Positions 10,531-22,589 of a stretch of 64,000 bases of DNA are shown here, one piece after another. The notes under the pieces were generated by a model. The model was not told the DNA's origin. It made no database searches and saw only the letters and a program-made list of their open reading frames with translations. The position numbers were made by a program, and so were the translations under genes. The DNA lies in the NCBI GenBank assembly GCA_018806985.1, contig JADANN010000260.1, forward strand, positions 232,493-296,492, in the 5' to 3' direction. The DNA comes from Angiostrongylus vasorum. Lineage: Eukaryota; Nematoda; Chromadorea; Rhabditida; Metastrongylidae. Position 1 is the first letter of the stretch. Each line of letters starts with the position of its first letter.

Positions 10531-12080
10531 TAGGTTTTGGGAGTTATTTGTTACTATTGATCTTTTAATGTAATCTGGACTGATAAAATTCCAATGAACT
10601 TGGTTCTCCTTCGCTGTAGTTTATCATGGTGACTATTGAGAAACGCGATTTATCTCAGAGGAACGAAATTGAGTAGTCTTTTGCAGTCCAGAAGTTTTTG
10701 AAGACGTGGAATGTTAAAAGGCATCTTCACGACCCTTGGCGAGAACCGATTCTGGGACCATTTTTAAACGAAGGAAGCAATCCCGCTTTTCGGCAATCAC
10801 TGGAAATTTTTAAATTAGTGCTGAAGTATACGAGTGATTAGACTTTGATTAGGCAATAATTAGATGATTTTACTCAGCAGATTGTAAAGCAGGTAAGAAT
10901 TATTTGTATGTTTTGTTAAGACTACGGCTTTTACCTCCGAGCAATACAGTGCGGTGTGGGCAATACCGTTGATTGCCAACGTTTTCAATAGTGGTATCCA
11001 ACTGAGTTTAAAGTGTACACGTTTTTTTTTCATAGTACGTGACTCGAATTAGGATGGAAGGCGCAGTTTAATAGTGTAAATTGGAGATGGATTGGAAGAG
11101 CAATAGAACGAGAGGACGAGTAAAATTGAGAATACAAATACACTAGATGGAACTGTTCCTGTTTGCTACTCTGCTAAGAGCAATGCTTGAAGATTCCCAA
11201 GTATGTTGAATGAAGAGCTTTAAAAGTGGCATGTTAGCTCAAGTTCTGGTGGTTCCACCGTTCCTCGTGTATTCTCATCGCAGTTAACAGTTTATTAGCG
11301 TCTCCATGATCATTTGATGTGATTACAAACTGTGTGATAATAAAGAGTATCAACAGTCCAAATCAAAGAGATTGGGTATTTGTGCAGTTGGCCAACCGAA
11401 TCCACCGTAACACCGTCAAAGAAGATTAGTCAAGATGTTGTCGATTGTTGCACGCAGTCGGGACATTAGCTCCCGCGGAAATTGTATTTCGATGTTAATC
11501 ACCTAATGGCCAGTTGCTTTTCAGGACAGTTATTTGCTTCTTTCGAGGGTTCGCTATAGCTGGGTTATGGTTTGGTGGTTTGGTGCATTGATGTCTTGGA
11601 TCAGCAGGTTCGAACATTCTGGAGTATGAGTGCCGTCGCGTACTACTCACACGGAGTTTGATTGGTTGTCACCACATGGTGAGTCTCACATGCTAATTTT
11701 CTGTTAAGTTTCTCTGCAGTCTGAAGTGTTATCCGCTTTATGGTGGCTTTCGCGTAAAACCCTATGTCGGTTTTTTTTCCAGTATTAGTGCTGAGTCCGT
11801 GTTTTGCCAGAAGACATCCAATGCTATTTACCTCGCATCCGACAACAGTCGTGCATTGTCTCTACCATTTATCACCAATTTTTGCGATAAATGGGTTAAC
11901 TATCATTCCTTTAATGTCTATAAACAGTTTCTCCTCTTTTTTGTACACTTCTTATCCTACTTGTTCCCTTTACTCTTGTCGCTTGAGACTTTTGGCTTTA
12001 TCGACTTCTCTGAAATGGATTTGGTGAAAATATTTGTTGACAGTGTTTGTTGCCTTCCCACCGTTTTCTACTATGTTATT
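10530..12080. other. No supported gene
   Basis: Open frames around 11.76-12.09 kb are short, hydrophobic and lack splice or homology support. They sit at the edge of repeat block B. Nothing else was identified. Confidence 0.45.
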
Positions 12081-14520
12081 CATTAACTACTGCTTGCATA
12101 AGAATGGATTTGCGTGCAACTCCACCTCTAATCTTCCCTGGTGTATTGGGAATGAGCTCTTCTTTTAACCGTGTTTTCTGGTCGGTTACCGATCGACTTT
12201 CCTATTCTTTCGGAGTGAGAGGGATGAGTAGGACATGAAGAATCCGGAGTTTTACTGTGTCCAGCATTTGATGCAAGCATATCGCTTATTGATCAGGAAA
12301 CGTAGGAGAATGTACCCAGCAGTGGCTTCTTAGTCTTTCTCAGAAGAGTGGAAAACTATGTGTTGGGGGCGACTCCTAACTGCCTCCTTTCTAATACCCA
12401 GTTACTCGATTTTAGGCTCTTTGCCGAAGTCGCACGTAGAACAAATTCAACACAAACGGCCACACATCCGTCGTCTTGTCCGTGAATATATCCTTTTAAA
12501 CACGGAAAGTTGCATGTCAGATTGACCTAGTAGAAACTGGGAGTCTGTTTCCTGAAGCCACTTGCGTTTCACAGAAGAATATGAACGCTTTTAGTTTGTG
12601 ATTAAACACTTATTCTTCACCTAGTAATGAGCCACGTCGCCTCGCAAGTAACCGGCAACATATCTTTCTATCTGAGAGTACCATTTTTTTATTGTAATTT
12701 TAACCTTTTCTCGACCGCTGTCAGTGGAGCGCTACAGGAACACACATTGATATGAAGATGTACGGTCCGTGAGGCCGCGCAAAAGACACGGTGCACTGGC
12801 TTTTTGCTGTTATCGCTCTTTGGGTTCCCTCACATATTCTTCGTTTCATTCTAACTTCTATGTTCCCGCTGTGTTCCTTTGTGTGCATCCCCACGGTTCG
12901 AACCGTGCAGCGCTGTACATATTGAAATCGATGCCCACGTTCGTCAAAGATTTTATAAAATAACTAAGATCGTACTTTTGTCGTTGCAGCGATCGTGTTA
13001 GCACCTTTAAGTTGATTTACGAAGGTCGAAAGATGTGGTTATTGAGTGCTCGCATAAATTACTCTAATAATTGAAGGCAAAGAAGCACAACAGTATGGTG
13101 CAATGTCTTCGTGCATACTTTAAAGCGTCTTTAAGCTTCATTTTCTTGAGGATTATATGGCCACTGTTGAAATAAATAATCACCTCAAGCCTCAAATTTT
13201 GTAGTTTCCACGATTGTGTCCCTATAGAGAGATTTTTTTCATTTGTTATGTTTCAAAGCATAAGAGATATACATGCTGCCGTGTTGGACCAACGAACTCT
13301 GGTCGAAGTCTTGCGGACCGCTAAAGGTTGACTATCTGAATGTGGATCGTAACGTGAGTTGAAATAACAACAGCAATGGCAACGTCATCCTGTCTCAAAC
13401 CTTTCAAAAACAGCTCGTTTTCGTTTTTAGAATATTAAGATGTAGAGGAGTGTGTTTACTTAATGTGCTGATACTTTAGAATGATATTTCTTCGGACCAT
13501 GGCCTTTATTTCATGTGAAATAAACTTTTATATGGTGTTGTAGTGTGTAACCGACATGGTTTCTCTCGAGCTTATCTCGTTATCGATTACGGAGGTGAAG
13601 TGGTAATTAACCTTCATTGTTCACAATTACTGTTTTTTATCTTCGTAAGTTGTTTCGTCAAGTAATGCGACGAAGAGATTTACCAGATGCAGTGCTGCAG
13701 TTCAAAGTTCGGCTTGTTCTCCAGGTAGACCTATCAAGGTGTATTGTTCTTGAAGGTTAAGTAGCTCCGCTATGTGGTGGTCCATCTTTGTGTAAATTCC
13801 GTAGTAACTCGAGGTTAGCATCTTGATCAGGGGGCAATGTAGTTGAGTCAGAAGAAGTGGTGTTTTGTCTGTAACCCATTCTTCAAGAAGATTTAGGAAT
13901 AAGAAGAGTATTCATTTTATTCCATTGTCAACATCATGACAATGTGTTGCTATGAGTGGGCAACCAAATAAGGCTATTTCATGAGGGCTTCTTTCCCTCC
14001 TCTTGAAATAAGCAAATTGGCAATATTTATAACAAGCTGGTCCATACCGTGTGAAGTGGAACCTCTCGAATTTTTGTAAAGCCTATTTCTCGCTAATCCC
14101 CATCCACCAGACACCTGCGGAAATCTTTCAATTTCATTTTGGATGCAGGCACGATCCCTATGTGCCATGCTACGACTCCTGGTTCTAGTCGGGTTTACTA
14201 CTGAGTGATGGGAACGTTTCTTTTCATCTTGTTGACGAATCAAATGTTTGCACGAGAGAGACGACGACCAGGTCCAATGCGGAATTGTGGGACTTCGGAG
14301 GTGTCAGTAGAGCACCACCTCCTTTTCCTGAGAATATGATTAATTCCTACATCACTGTTGTCGACTGGGAACTCAAATGTCCAACTGGAATTTGCTTTCT
14401 TATGTTAAAGTGAATTGCCATGGAAGAAATGATGCATAAGATTATCCACAAGGATAGTTTCCTTCTTGTTCCGACCTCATGCGAGTTATTCCTCTTTCTC
14501 TTTCTTCTGATTCCGCTGTA
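12080..14520 (-). repeat. Dispersed repeat block B, related to 2.0-5.3 kb
   Basis: This is the partner of block A, in the same orientation about 9.2 kb away. The stretch about 13322-13960 is almost identical to 4130-4770; the rest is more diverged and has its own deletions. It lacks the Family B fold-back pair present at 2.35-2.97 kb in block A, so those inserted after the copies separated or were lost here. Confidence 0.75.
13960..14520 (-). mobile_element. RTE retrotransposon fragment, second family (endonuclease)
   Basis: The minus strand from about 14500 downward reads LFHGNSL, then SSWTFEFPVDN, INHILRKRRWCSTDTSEVPQ, and GPGRRLSRANI. This follows the RTE endonuclease order FHGNS, WTWESP, EIDHIL, RRWC and GSDHRLLRA. 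Stops and a frameshift disable it. The frame continues open to 13974 as further degraded polyprotein without a clear motif. Confidence 0.75.
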
Positions 14521-15796
14521 CATTTTCTCTGAATCTACTTGGTAGCGTATTGAACGCTTCAGCAGCGAATTTATAAAAAGACTTTCCGACTACTTGATCA
14601 TAAGTCGGACTTAGTTTGTCTTGTTATTTGCATAGCTGGGTGATTACCACTCACTTGACGATGCATATCATCTTTTGATACTCAGGTTGAAAATGAAACC
14701 TCGCGATCGACATCACAATTCAACACCTCCAATCCAGCAAAGGAGAAAGGAGTATATGCCTCACTAACTTAATTCTGTCACACCAGCAAACGATGCGGCT
14801 GTTCACCAGAGTGCCAGGTGAGGAAATCTTGAGTTGTAGTAGACGTTACTCGTAATACTTGTATTGCTTGCTTTTCTCCTGAACATTGGCTGATTCTAGT
14901 GAGCGTTGATAGAGCGTCCTTCCCTTTCCGTCGTTATTTCCATGGTACAGAATACTAACGAGCAAATCTGACCTTTGCATCAGTGGTCCACCTATTTTGA
15001 TTGCGGAATTTTGTGAATACCGCTCCTTTATGGCTGTTGTCGAGCACTTGTCGTTAACACAAATCACCTATCCAACCCAGGTGATATGTGACATCAGCAG
15101 CAGCCCTGATCTCTTCGGTCACCGAAGATGATCCGAACTTCGGATTCGTTTTTCTGCTCGTGCTTTTCTGGACACCTCTAACATCACCCTTTCCAATACC
15201 GTGTTTTGTAACTTTCAATAGCTTCTGCTAAAATTTTCGTCGTCCCCCCGGTTTCCAAGGAACACAGTAAAGAAGGACCAACAGTGATTTCCAAGTTTCC
15301 AGTGAAGGACAGTTTCCAGTTTGTTTTATGTGGTAGCTGAAGTGTGCTTCTATGTCTTTTTTCATGTTTTTGATATCCACCCATTACTTTGGCAGGAAAG
15401 CCCATTGTGGTGAAATGAAATGCCAAGACAGTGCATCGATACCAATGCATGCTATCTACTATGCCTCACATCTCGTGCACTAGGACTATACAAAGATCTG
15501 GCTTTGTTTCTCAAGAAATGCCATGTATTGCTAAATATGATTATTAGTGAAGAATCACTTTCCAAATTTCGAATTTCGAGCGAAACTCATTTCGTTACTT
15601 CGTCCGTTACATGCTACAGAATTTAAACGTGGATTGTTTGTATATTAATGACAGTGGTTTGCTTATAAGTGAAAATGCATTTGATATTTTCCACTGTTCA
15701 TTATTGAGGCCCTCTAAAATAAAAGTTTATGATGTAAGGGGTTCGGTTGTCCTATGCAACCTAGATAAACCACGAATGCACTCACGTTATGTTTTT
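14520..15796. other. No supported gene
   Basis: Minus-strand open frames at 14846-15067 and 15184-15450 have no splice or family support. The second shares GGYQKHE-like wording with a frame at 3396-3611, so both may be remnants of one dispersed repeat. Confidence 0.45.
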
Positions 15797-16136
15797 TATT
15801 TATATGATCTTATAAACTGATCTTCTTAAGCTGGTGCGAGGTTGGTATACGTCTTCGTTGTTGTTGTTGTTGTTGACGTCATTGTCGTTGTTGTAAGTGT
15901 TGTTGGTCGTTGGCCGACGTTTCGGCGATTTCGCCTTCCTCAGAGCTTTGCTGTTGTTTGCCTTCCGAGTCCCACTCGTAACATCACGACTCTGAGGAAG
16001 GCGAAATCGTCGAACGTCAGCCATTTACCAACAACACCAAATAGAAACGACAGCAACAACGACAACGACAACGAAGACCTATACCAACCTCGCACCAGCT
16101 TAAGAAGATCAGTTTATAAAAATGATATAAATAAAT
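15796..16136. mobile_element. Long near-perfect palindrome (Family D fold-back element)
   Basis: The left arm starts TTTATTTATATGATCTTATA and continues AAACTGATCTTCTTAAGCTG; the right arm ends with its near-exact inverse, CAGCTTAAGAAGATCAGTTT. The inner parts carry CGACGTTTCGGCGATTTCGC and the inverse GGCGAAATCGTCGAACGTC. GTT/AAC triplet runs lie in each arm. Total length is about 340 bp with a loop of roughly 30 bp. It has no coding potential of its own and looks like a MITE that could form a hairpin over nearly its whole length. Confidence 0.85.
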
Positions 16137-16139
16137 ATA

Positions 16140-18250
16140 TCAACTATGTATGCCGAAGTTTATAGAAAGTCGGTCTTTTGACTTACGTTATCGTTTGAAA
16201 ATGCAAGAGTGCAAAGCTTACGAAATCGTTCTCCTAAAAAACGAAAACAGTCGATTTGTGCTATTCATGAGCTCCACGTTGGCGAGCCTGTCAAAATATT
16301 ACGACCATTTTGGGAACTTTTCAGTCATTCAGTTCTGTATAGTCAAGCTAACTTTTTTAACTTTTGTGTTTTCAGATACATGATGTATAAGCCTGTGTTG
16401 TTTCATCTTCCAATGTTCACACATTGTTTAAAGACTTGCGTTGCAGCATCTGCGTGTTCTTCCTAATAGTCAACTCATCTATTCTCGATTATGCTGGCTC
16501 TACAATATGTTTGAATACAAGTTGCAAACTGCTCTCTTGTAAAAAAAATGCTCGGCTGACCACTCTTTAGTATTTTTGTGTGTTGACACCTATATGCTTA
16601 CAAAAACACTTTCTGGAAATTCTTAGGACCGAAATTCTATGTCGGGCTTGTTAAAAAGCTCGTTTTTGGTAAGGAAGAAAACACTGACTTACTGTGAAGG
16701 ACTCATGCCCATTACAGTAGCGCCTGCCTTGGCATCAGTCATTTCTTCTCGTCTCATCTTGCGCTTCTACTCCTACTTCTTGCTCATCTCTTCAGTTTTA
16801 TTCAACATCACACGTGTTAATCATACTATTTTATCAGTCTGTTACAGAATCTACTACCGTATTTTCAGTCTAATTCTAATTATTTCCAGTCATCCTACTC
16901 TTCATATCATCTTTGAACATTAGCTCGAGTAATCGTACTATTGTCTACATTGTCACTGTAAAATCATCAAAGCTTAGTTACGTGTTGCGAAGACAGCTTG
17001 GTAGACACAAACTGATAGAGGCAACCATCTTATCACCGTGTGGCACTTACAAAGGAACGGGTCATTTTCCAACATTCTTATTCAGAAAGCGACGTCGCCG
17101 GTTCAGTGGACAATTATAGCATACGAATCTACTGTTGTACCTTCCACTGAAATCCGTATATCATGATTCTCATTCGCAGCTCCGTGAAATTTTATGACTG
17201 ACACCTGACAGAACTCGCAGTTGTCGACGACGAAACACAAATTCACTTTCAAGAGACAAGCACTGTAACTCACGCAGCAACGACGACTCAACTAACTGGT
17301 TGCTACACAATCCAGCTTAATATTCACCAATTAACCACTACAATTGTGGCAGTTTGGTCACAACAAAATCTGGTACATCAGTAGCAGTCACAACCGTGCT
17401 GAACCATGAGTTTATTCGAGTGCTTATTCGTACAGACTACTCTACGAAACATCGGATCAAGGAAGCTGTTCTCTACATATGCAATGCTCAGAGAGCTGTT
17501 TGCCGTGCGAATTTGCTCGTCAAGCTGCGGAGTTCTAGGAAGGGCACAAAAATAGCTCTCAACTTCTCGACTCCATCGCAGTTGGTCATCTCTGCTGATA
17601 GCAACAGTGATGTACTTGTATCACAAGAATCAAAGTTGAATGAAACTTGTCACCAAAGTAATTGCTGATTACAGACTGCTGCATTGCGTTATTTTTTAGC
17701 CCTACTTTCATCATGGTGGCTTCCGCTTGATTTTAATCAGAATAATATCTTTAGAAAAACGCAAACTTGACAAACAAGATATCCATAAGCATGTGTGATC
17801 AGCAGTGAACTTGCAGCAACCACCTATTCTATGCTTCTTGAATTCCTAAATGCAATACAACTCCATGAAGGGTGATTGCATCACTTAGTTCTTATTTCTT
17901 CTGATCACCTACAAGCACCTACCACTACTGTCATATCCGTTGAAGGTTGGAGTTGAATAAGAAGCACATAACTGTCTCAGTGGTTTACAATGGTCGAGAA
18001 ACAAGAGGAAGTCAAGTTATCCATCACCGTACTGTGTTCAGCTAAATGAGCCCAATGTTTCCGTTGAGAAACCCTTGGAAAATATGAGCAATTTTGACAG
18101 GATTTGATTTGTCGGTAAACTGCTATTCGCTAATCTATCAACTACGTAATGTACCTACTTTAACGTGGTTTTCTTAGATACCTTCACATTCCACGATAAA
18201 AGCTTTATTTTTCATTTTTCATTGACAGTCAACGTAGAAATTCAAAGCAA
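16140..18250. other. No supported gene; one candidate frame at 17354-17668
   Basis: This stretch is without a recognised repeat. The frame at 17354-17668 (+) is listed separately. A threonine-rich open piece at about 17206-17378 ends just before it in another frame. Nothing else was identified. Confidence 0.45.
17354..17668 (+). CDS. Unassigned open frame, possibly a decayed exon
   Basis: About 104 codons are open on the plus strand and stop at TGA (17666-17668). Wording such as KEAVLYICNAQRAVCRANLL, with two spaced cysteines between beta-strand-like segments, looks protein-like. It faintly recalls the C-terminal beta domain of NHL-repeat-containing 2 proteins, but the resemblance is too short to rely on. 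The stretch just upstream is open in a different frame, so a frameshifted relic is possible. No splice partner was found. Confidence 0.25.
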   Translation: MVTTKSGTSVAVTTVLNHEFIRVLIRTDYSTKHRIKEAVLYICNAQRAVCRANLLVKLRSSRKGTKIALNFSTPSQLVISADSNSDVLVSQESKLNETCHQSNC

Positions 18251-18251
18251 T

Positions 18252-18714
18252 TCAATCATCTTCTCTAAAGTATATGTGGTAATACTCAGTTCTTGGTTGG
18301 AAAGAAATTTCACTTTTGCTGAAGGATTTATCCAAAAACATTCTAACTTTAGAGATGCTGCCAGAATAAGATGGAGTAAGCGTGAATGAGCGCGTGTTTC
18401 TGGGACCACGGGAAGTATGAGAAGATTTTCTTCCTGGGGCGGTTCGAACCTGGGATGCTGTAGAGTGCTTGGGCAGTTTGTTCATTCGTTCATGAGTAAG
18501 TTGTTTGTTCAACGCCTGACCAAAATCGTCTTCCCAACCATAGCCGACAGAGTAACACCAAGAAAAACAATGATGGTTAAAAACATAACAAAGAAAGAGT
18601 ATCAGTATTATAGCAAAAACTAGAAGGCGACATACGTTTTGCAGTTCTCTGTATTTCTTCTCCATCCATTCAACATCGTCTGCTTTGAATGCACTAAGAA
18701 TTTCTCTGATTTCC
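18252..18714 (-). CDS. 3' exons of an unassigned gene with a coiled-coil-like segment
   Basis: Exon 18636-18714 (minus) follows the acceptor CTTTTTATCGCAG and ends at CAAAAC|GTATGT in phase 0; it encodes EIREILSAFKADDVEWMEKK and a charged helix. The next exon starts at 18515 after GATTTTGGTCAG, in phase 0, and stays open to the stop at 18252, with a Ser/Thr/Arg-rich tail. The hydrophobic stretch between them in the unspliced frame is intron, not a membrane segment. The first exons were not found; a candidate upstream piece near 19.25-19.30 kb (NSDEDDTG) fits poorly. No family was recognised. Confidence 0.45.
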
Positions 18715-18779
18715 CTGCGATAAAAAGTTGAAATAGCGGAAAATTCAGAAGTCCGATCGTGTACTTCATAATTCACTAA

Positions 18780-19820
18780 TAACAGTTCAAATTCATAATT
18801 CGACCTGTTAAAATAGATAGATCAACTAATCTCATGCATCGGGATACGCTAGTCATTTAGACGAGAAGCCACGGGGCATGTGACTAGGTAGGAGATAAGG
18901 GATATAAAGAGGAGAAAGAGCGATTATGTACTTATGATGAGATACAAGTGAATTCAGGACTTCCTGTTTTTGTTGAACTGGGCTGATTTGTAACCTCTGT
19001 ATAGAAACCGCACTCATGCATTAGAACGTGAATGGGCTTTCGTATGCCAAGTTTGTACTACACATCAATTCATTGAAAAATCTAAAATCATGTCACTGAG
19101 ACCAAAAGCAAGTCAGTGCCAAGAATCGTCACCATCTTGGGAAAAAACAAGTTGTACGCTAGCAGCAATACGTCTGACCCTCTTCAGTACTTTAGTCCAA
19201 ATGATAAAAAACAACCCACATAACAAATTTACGATGAAAGCTGTCTACCTGCCAGTATCGTCTTCATCCGAGTTACTGGTGCTGAGGCGTGAGACTGATG
19301 GTAAGAGTTTGTTTACCTTTAATTACTACATTTAGAATGTCAGTTTTAAAAGTATGCTGCCCAATAAAAACTAGATAACTAAACCGACAGTATTCTAACT
19401 TACTAAACGTTTAAGGAAATGTAAAATTGTGACCATAGCTTGGAATCTCTTCACGACTTCTTCGTGGTGGCCTCAATTGACGTCTGTGCGGAAGTACCAG
19501 ATCTATATTATAGAGAAATGCAGAAATGACCAATAGTGCTGTGTACTTCTTCGGCCCTTAGGAGTCGTTGTGATCTCCAGTTCGAGTGCTTGAAAGATCT
19601 TAGAATTGGTAAAGTGCATTTAGCACATCACTTGTCAATAATGATAGTTCTTGTTGAGTTAGATCAAAGAAAGATACTGTTCTTCAATAGCCCTACAGTT
19701 CCTCTAAAGTAAAAAGAAAGTCTCCCCAATATAGGAAATTGTGCTACTCCTGAAATCAATACTGATCTTTTTTCAGAACGGAAACAATTGATCTGACCAA
19801 TATACGCGCGATTTTTTGGC
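18780..19820. other. No supported gene
   Basis: A few short open pieces with acceptor-like upstream sequence occur on both strands, but none could be joined in phase. No repeat family was recognised. Confidence 0.4.
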
Positions 19821-20007
19821 GCCATGGGACGGCATTCGGCGAGATCGTCGACGATTTCAGTCCAGCTGTGAGGATTGTTTATTCGTCTTGTTTTGTTTTA
19901 TATTATTCCCTTTTTTGATCTGCGCATTTTTGTGGGCTTTATTATCGTATAACAACGAATTCTTCCTTTCTTCCACATTCGAAATTCTAAATTTATTACT
20001 TTGTAGT

Positions 20008-20010
<3 letters not shown>

Positions 20011-20052
<42 letters not shown>

Positions 20053-20072
20053 AGAGAGAGAGGAAGAGAGAG
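20011..20072 (+). repeat. (GA)n microsatellite
   Basis: A GA/AG run with a few interruptions, just upstream of the first supported exon of the LDL-receptor-repeat gene. If the proposed first exon near 19824 is real, the run lies in the first intron. Confidence 0.95.
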
Positions 20073-20178
20073 ACGGAACTCGGTGTGCTTTATGTAAGCC
20101 TTGTCTTGTTGTAAATATAACCAGAATGACATTTTTAAGCAAGGCAGAGGTTTAACTAACTCACGAAGAGGAAATAAC

Positions 20179-22587
20179 ATGCACACGCCGAGGCACGTTC
20201 AGCAGTCACAGCTACCACAACAGACGAGGTGGTCGAATTTTTTTAGTGATTTGCGTGGAATTCCGCGAAAATGTTGCGTTCAAATCCCATTATCAGGCCA
20301 ATCGAAGCAATTCCTGGGGGCCGAATTGAACGTCTCCGTGACTATGTAGGACGAACGTGTTGCTCCTGCTTCTTGAAGGTATATGTGCTATGGATGTTTT
20401 CAGAAAAGAAACCTCTTGACATAGTATCGGCATGAATTGCTTTTTTCGCGTTCGTTTCAGTTACCTGTAGTCGTAATTGTGGCAGGGATTTGCATTATCA
20501 TTGCTCTTCTTCTGGCTCTTATACCAGCTGTCGTCATTCTAACCAGCACCGTAGACAGAGAATCAGAACAACAGACTCTACCTAGAGTGCAAATGGAGAT
20601 TCTTCGAGAAACACACCAGTTTCCTGAACCGGACCCATTGGATAACGAAATGGACAACGTTCTGGGCGAGTTGCGAGGCAGCGATATTCGCCTCGTGCAT
20701 ACTATTCCATCCACTGCACTCTTTCCACCGAATGTTTCATTGTGCGAGGGATTCGGGTTCGCCTGTACTATTCTGCCAGTGCGTACTTAGTGCTAAACAT
20801 AAAACTAACGGTTAATACACTCGTACAGGCATTAGCCCTAACACGTACATGTGAAGGCACCTTGGATGATGTGAATTAGTCTTGACTCATTGTATGTCTA
20901 ACTCTTTCTTTCCTTGCGGAGGACCCTTTAGCTGTACTTTTTGTATTCAGTCGATAGATTTCACAACACAGATGTTGTAGGTCGACCGGTAAGGGTTTTT
21001 CCCACATTTTTTAATTTGGAATGAGAGTTCCTTTGCGGTGATATTTGAAACGAGATGTTATAAGAGATACATTTTGACTACCATGAGTCGATTGCCAGCG
21101 TTGTTGCAGATTTCTCAAATTTGATTTTGATTTGTAGAGTCTTGTGATTAGTACAGCATTGCGATGTGACGGAAAGAGTGATTGCCCAGATGGATCCGAC
21201 GAGTTCAACTGCAAAGAGTGCCAGACTGCGTTTTCATGCACGATTTCCAACAAAACTAGTGTGAAAGTTTGCCTACTATCTGAGCAGCTTTGTGATGGCA
21301 TACCTCATTGTCCTGATGGATACGATGAGAAAAAGCATTGCAGTAAGCTTTATTTCACTGGCTATAAGCGATGTGAAGTGCATGTGTGTGTGTGTGTGTG
21401 TCATAGAGGATTCATGCGATGAAGGAGAGTTGAGATGTCCGGCAACGTCTCTCTGCCTTCCGCCGAACTCGGTTTGTGATGGTGTAGTGGACTGCGATAC
21501 CGAAGATGACGAGTCGGACTGCACAAGTTGTACCCGAGGAGCCTTGGTAGGTCGTTGATAGAAAGCATAATGTCCATGACGTGATGGATCCCTTCTATTA
21601 AGATCATGAGATAAACACTGAAACATGACCACTGTCTCGGAGGCCTGGTCATAACCAGTTTGCCAGTTTCCGAATACTCAGTCCTAGGGCGGTTTTTTTA
21701 GGATAAACTTTAGAATTTTTTTTTCATCACAGTTCTGTGAATCCACGAAGCGTTGCATCCCGGCTGGTCAACTGTGCGATGGCTTTCCGCAGTGTCCTGA
21801 TCGATTGGACGAAAAAAACTGCGATTGCCGAGGGTGCTCTGGATCAGAGAAAGCGCTCTGCTCCGACGGACAATGCCTGGAGCGGTCCAGAATCTGTGAT
21901 GGAATAGCGGACTGTAGCGACGGCATCGACGAAGAGGACTGTCCAGGTTCATGCCTTTTGGACGAATCTGAAAAGATTCCGTACGTGACGTGTGCTGACG
22001 GACGACGTTATCCGGAAGCGGAAGCGTGTTCCGGGGTCATCGAGCAATGTGCGTACAACTGCACAAAATGTGATGATCTGCTCGCTTTTACGTGTAACGA
22101 TCACAAATGCGTACCTCAAATGCTGGTCTGCGACGGCATAGATGATTGTTCTGATGGTGAAGACGAGAGAAACTGCAAATGTGGAGGTTCCGACCAGTTT
22201 GAGTGCCGCTCGGCCTCGGGGAAGGTCAAATGCATCTCGAAAGCTAAGGTCTGCGACAGTGTATGGGACTGCATGGACGGAGAGGACGAGATGCGTTGCA
22301 GCAAATGTCCCGACAACTCGATACGCTGCCATCACGAGTCAAAATGTATTCCAAAATCTGCGCGGTGTAATGGTATAGCCGACTGTCTGGACGGTTCTGA
22401 TGAATCTAACTGCTCGTGCAATGAATGCATTGGACATCACTGGAATACGTACATGTGTGGAGAGACTTCGCACTGCTTCAGAAGGGACGAAATATGTGGT
22501 CCGTACACGGTGTGTCCAAATGCCACTAGGGCAGACAAGGTCTATTGTGCCGGGCGAGCTTTGAAGGGCATGAAACTATTTCAGTAA
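20179..22587 (+). CDS. Type II membrane protein with LDL-receptor class A repeats (EGG-1/EGG-2-like)
   Basis: Well-supported exons are 20461-20778, 21138-21342, 21407-21546 and 21733-22587 (TAA), with phases 0, 1, 0. The first encodes one membrane segment ([20 protein letters not shown]) with no signal peptide, giving an intracellular N-terminus and extracellular C-terminus. The ectodomain carries about eight or nine class A modules with the calcium-binding CDG...DC.DGSDE pattern, for example at 22083-22178, 22182-22306 and 22306-22415. One module-like segment (about 21950-22070) and the last one are atypical, and the first lacks a cysteine. This architecture matches the nematode egg-surface fertilisation proteins EGG-1/EGG-2; orthology is inferred. 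The cytoplasmic exon is uncertain: an open frame from ATG 20179 to a weak donor near 20335 fits, perhaps after a small exon from ATG 19824. Intron two is only 64 bases and holds a TG run. Confidence 0.88.
21383..21401 (+). repeat. (TG)n microsatellite in a 64-base intron
   Basis: A TG repeat occupies the 3' third of the intron 21343-21406 and forms the run-up to the acceptor TCATAG. Confidence 0.9.
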
Positions 22588-22589
22588 CA

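Noticed and set aside
18440..18460. GGTTCGAACC, a perfect B-box-like palindrome
   Set aside because: No A box at tRNA spacing on either strand and it lies within a supported exon.
18252..18776. Membrane protein of 174 residues with a hydrophobic LLVFAIILILFLCYVF segment
   Set aside because: The hydrophobic part lies between a GTATGT donor and a TTGGTCAG acceptor and is better explained as an intron.
19816..20186. Open frames on both strands rich in RE/SL dipeptides
   Set aside because: They are driven by the GA microsatellite.
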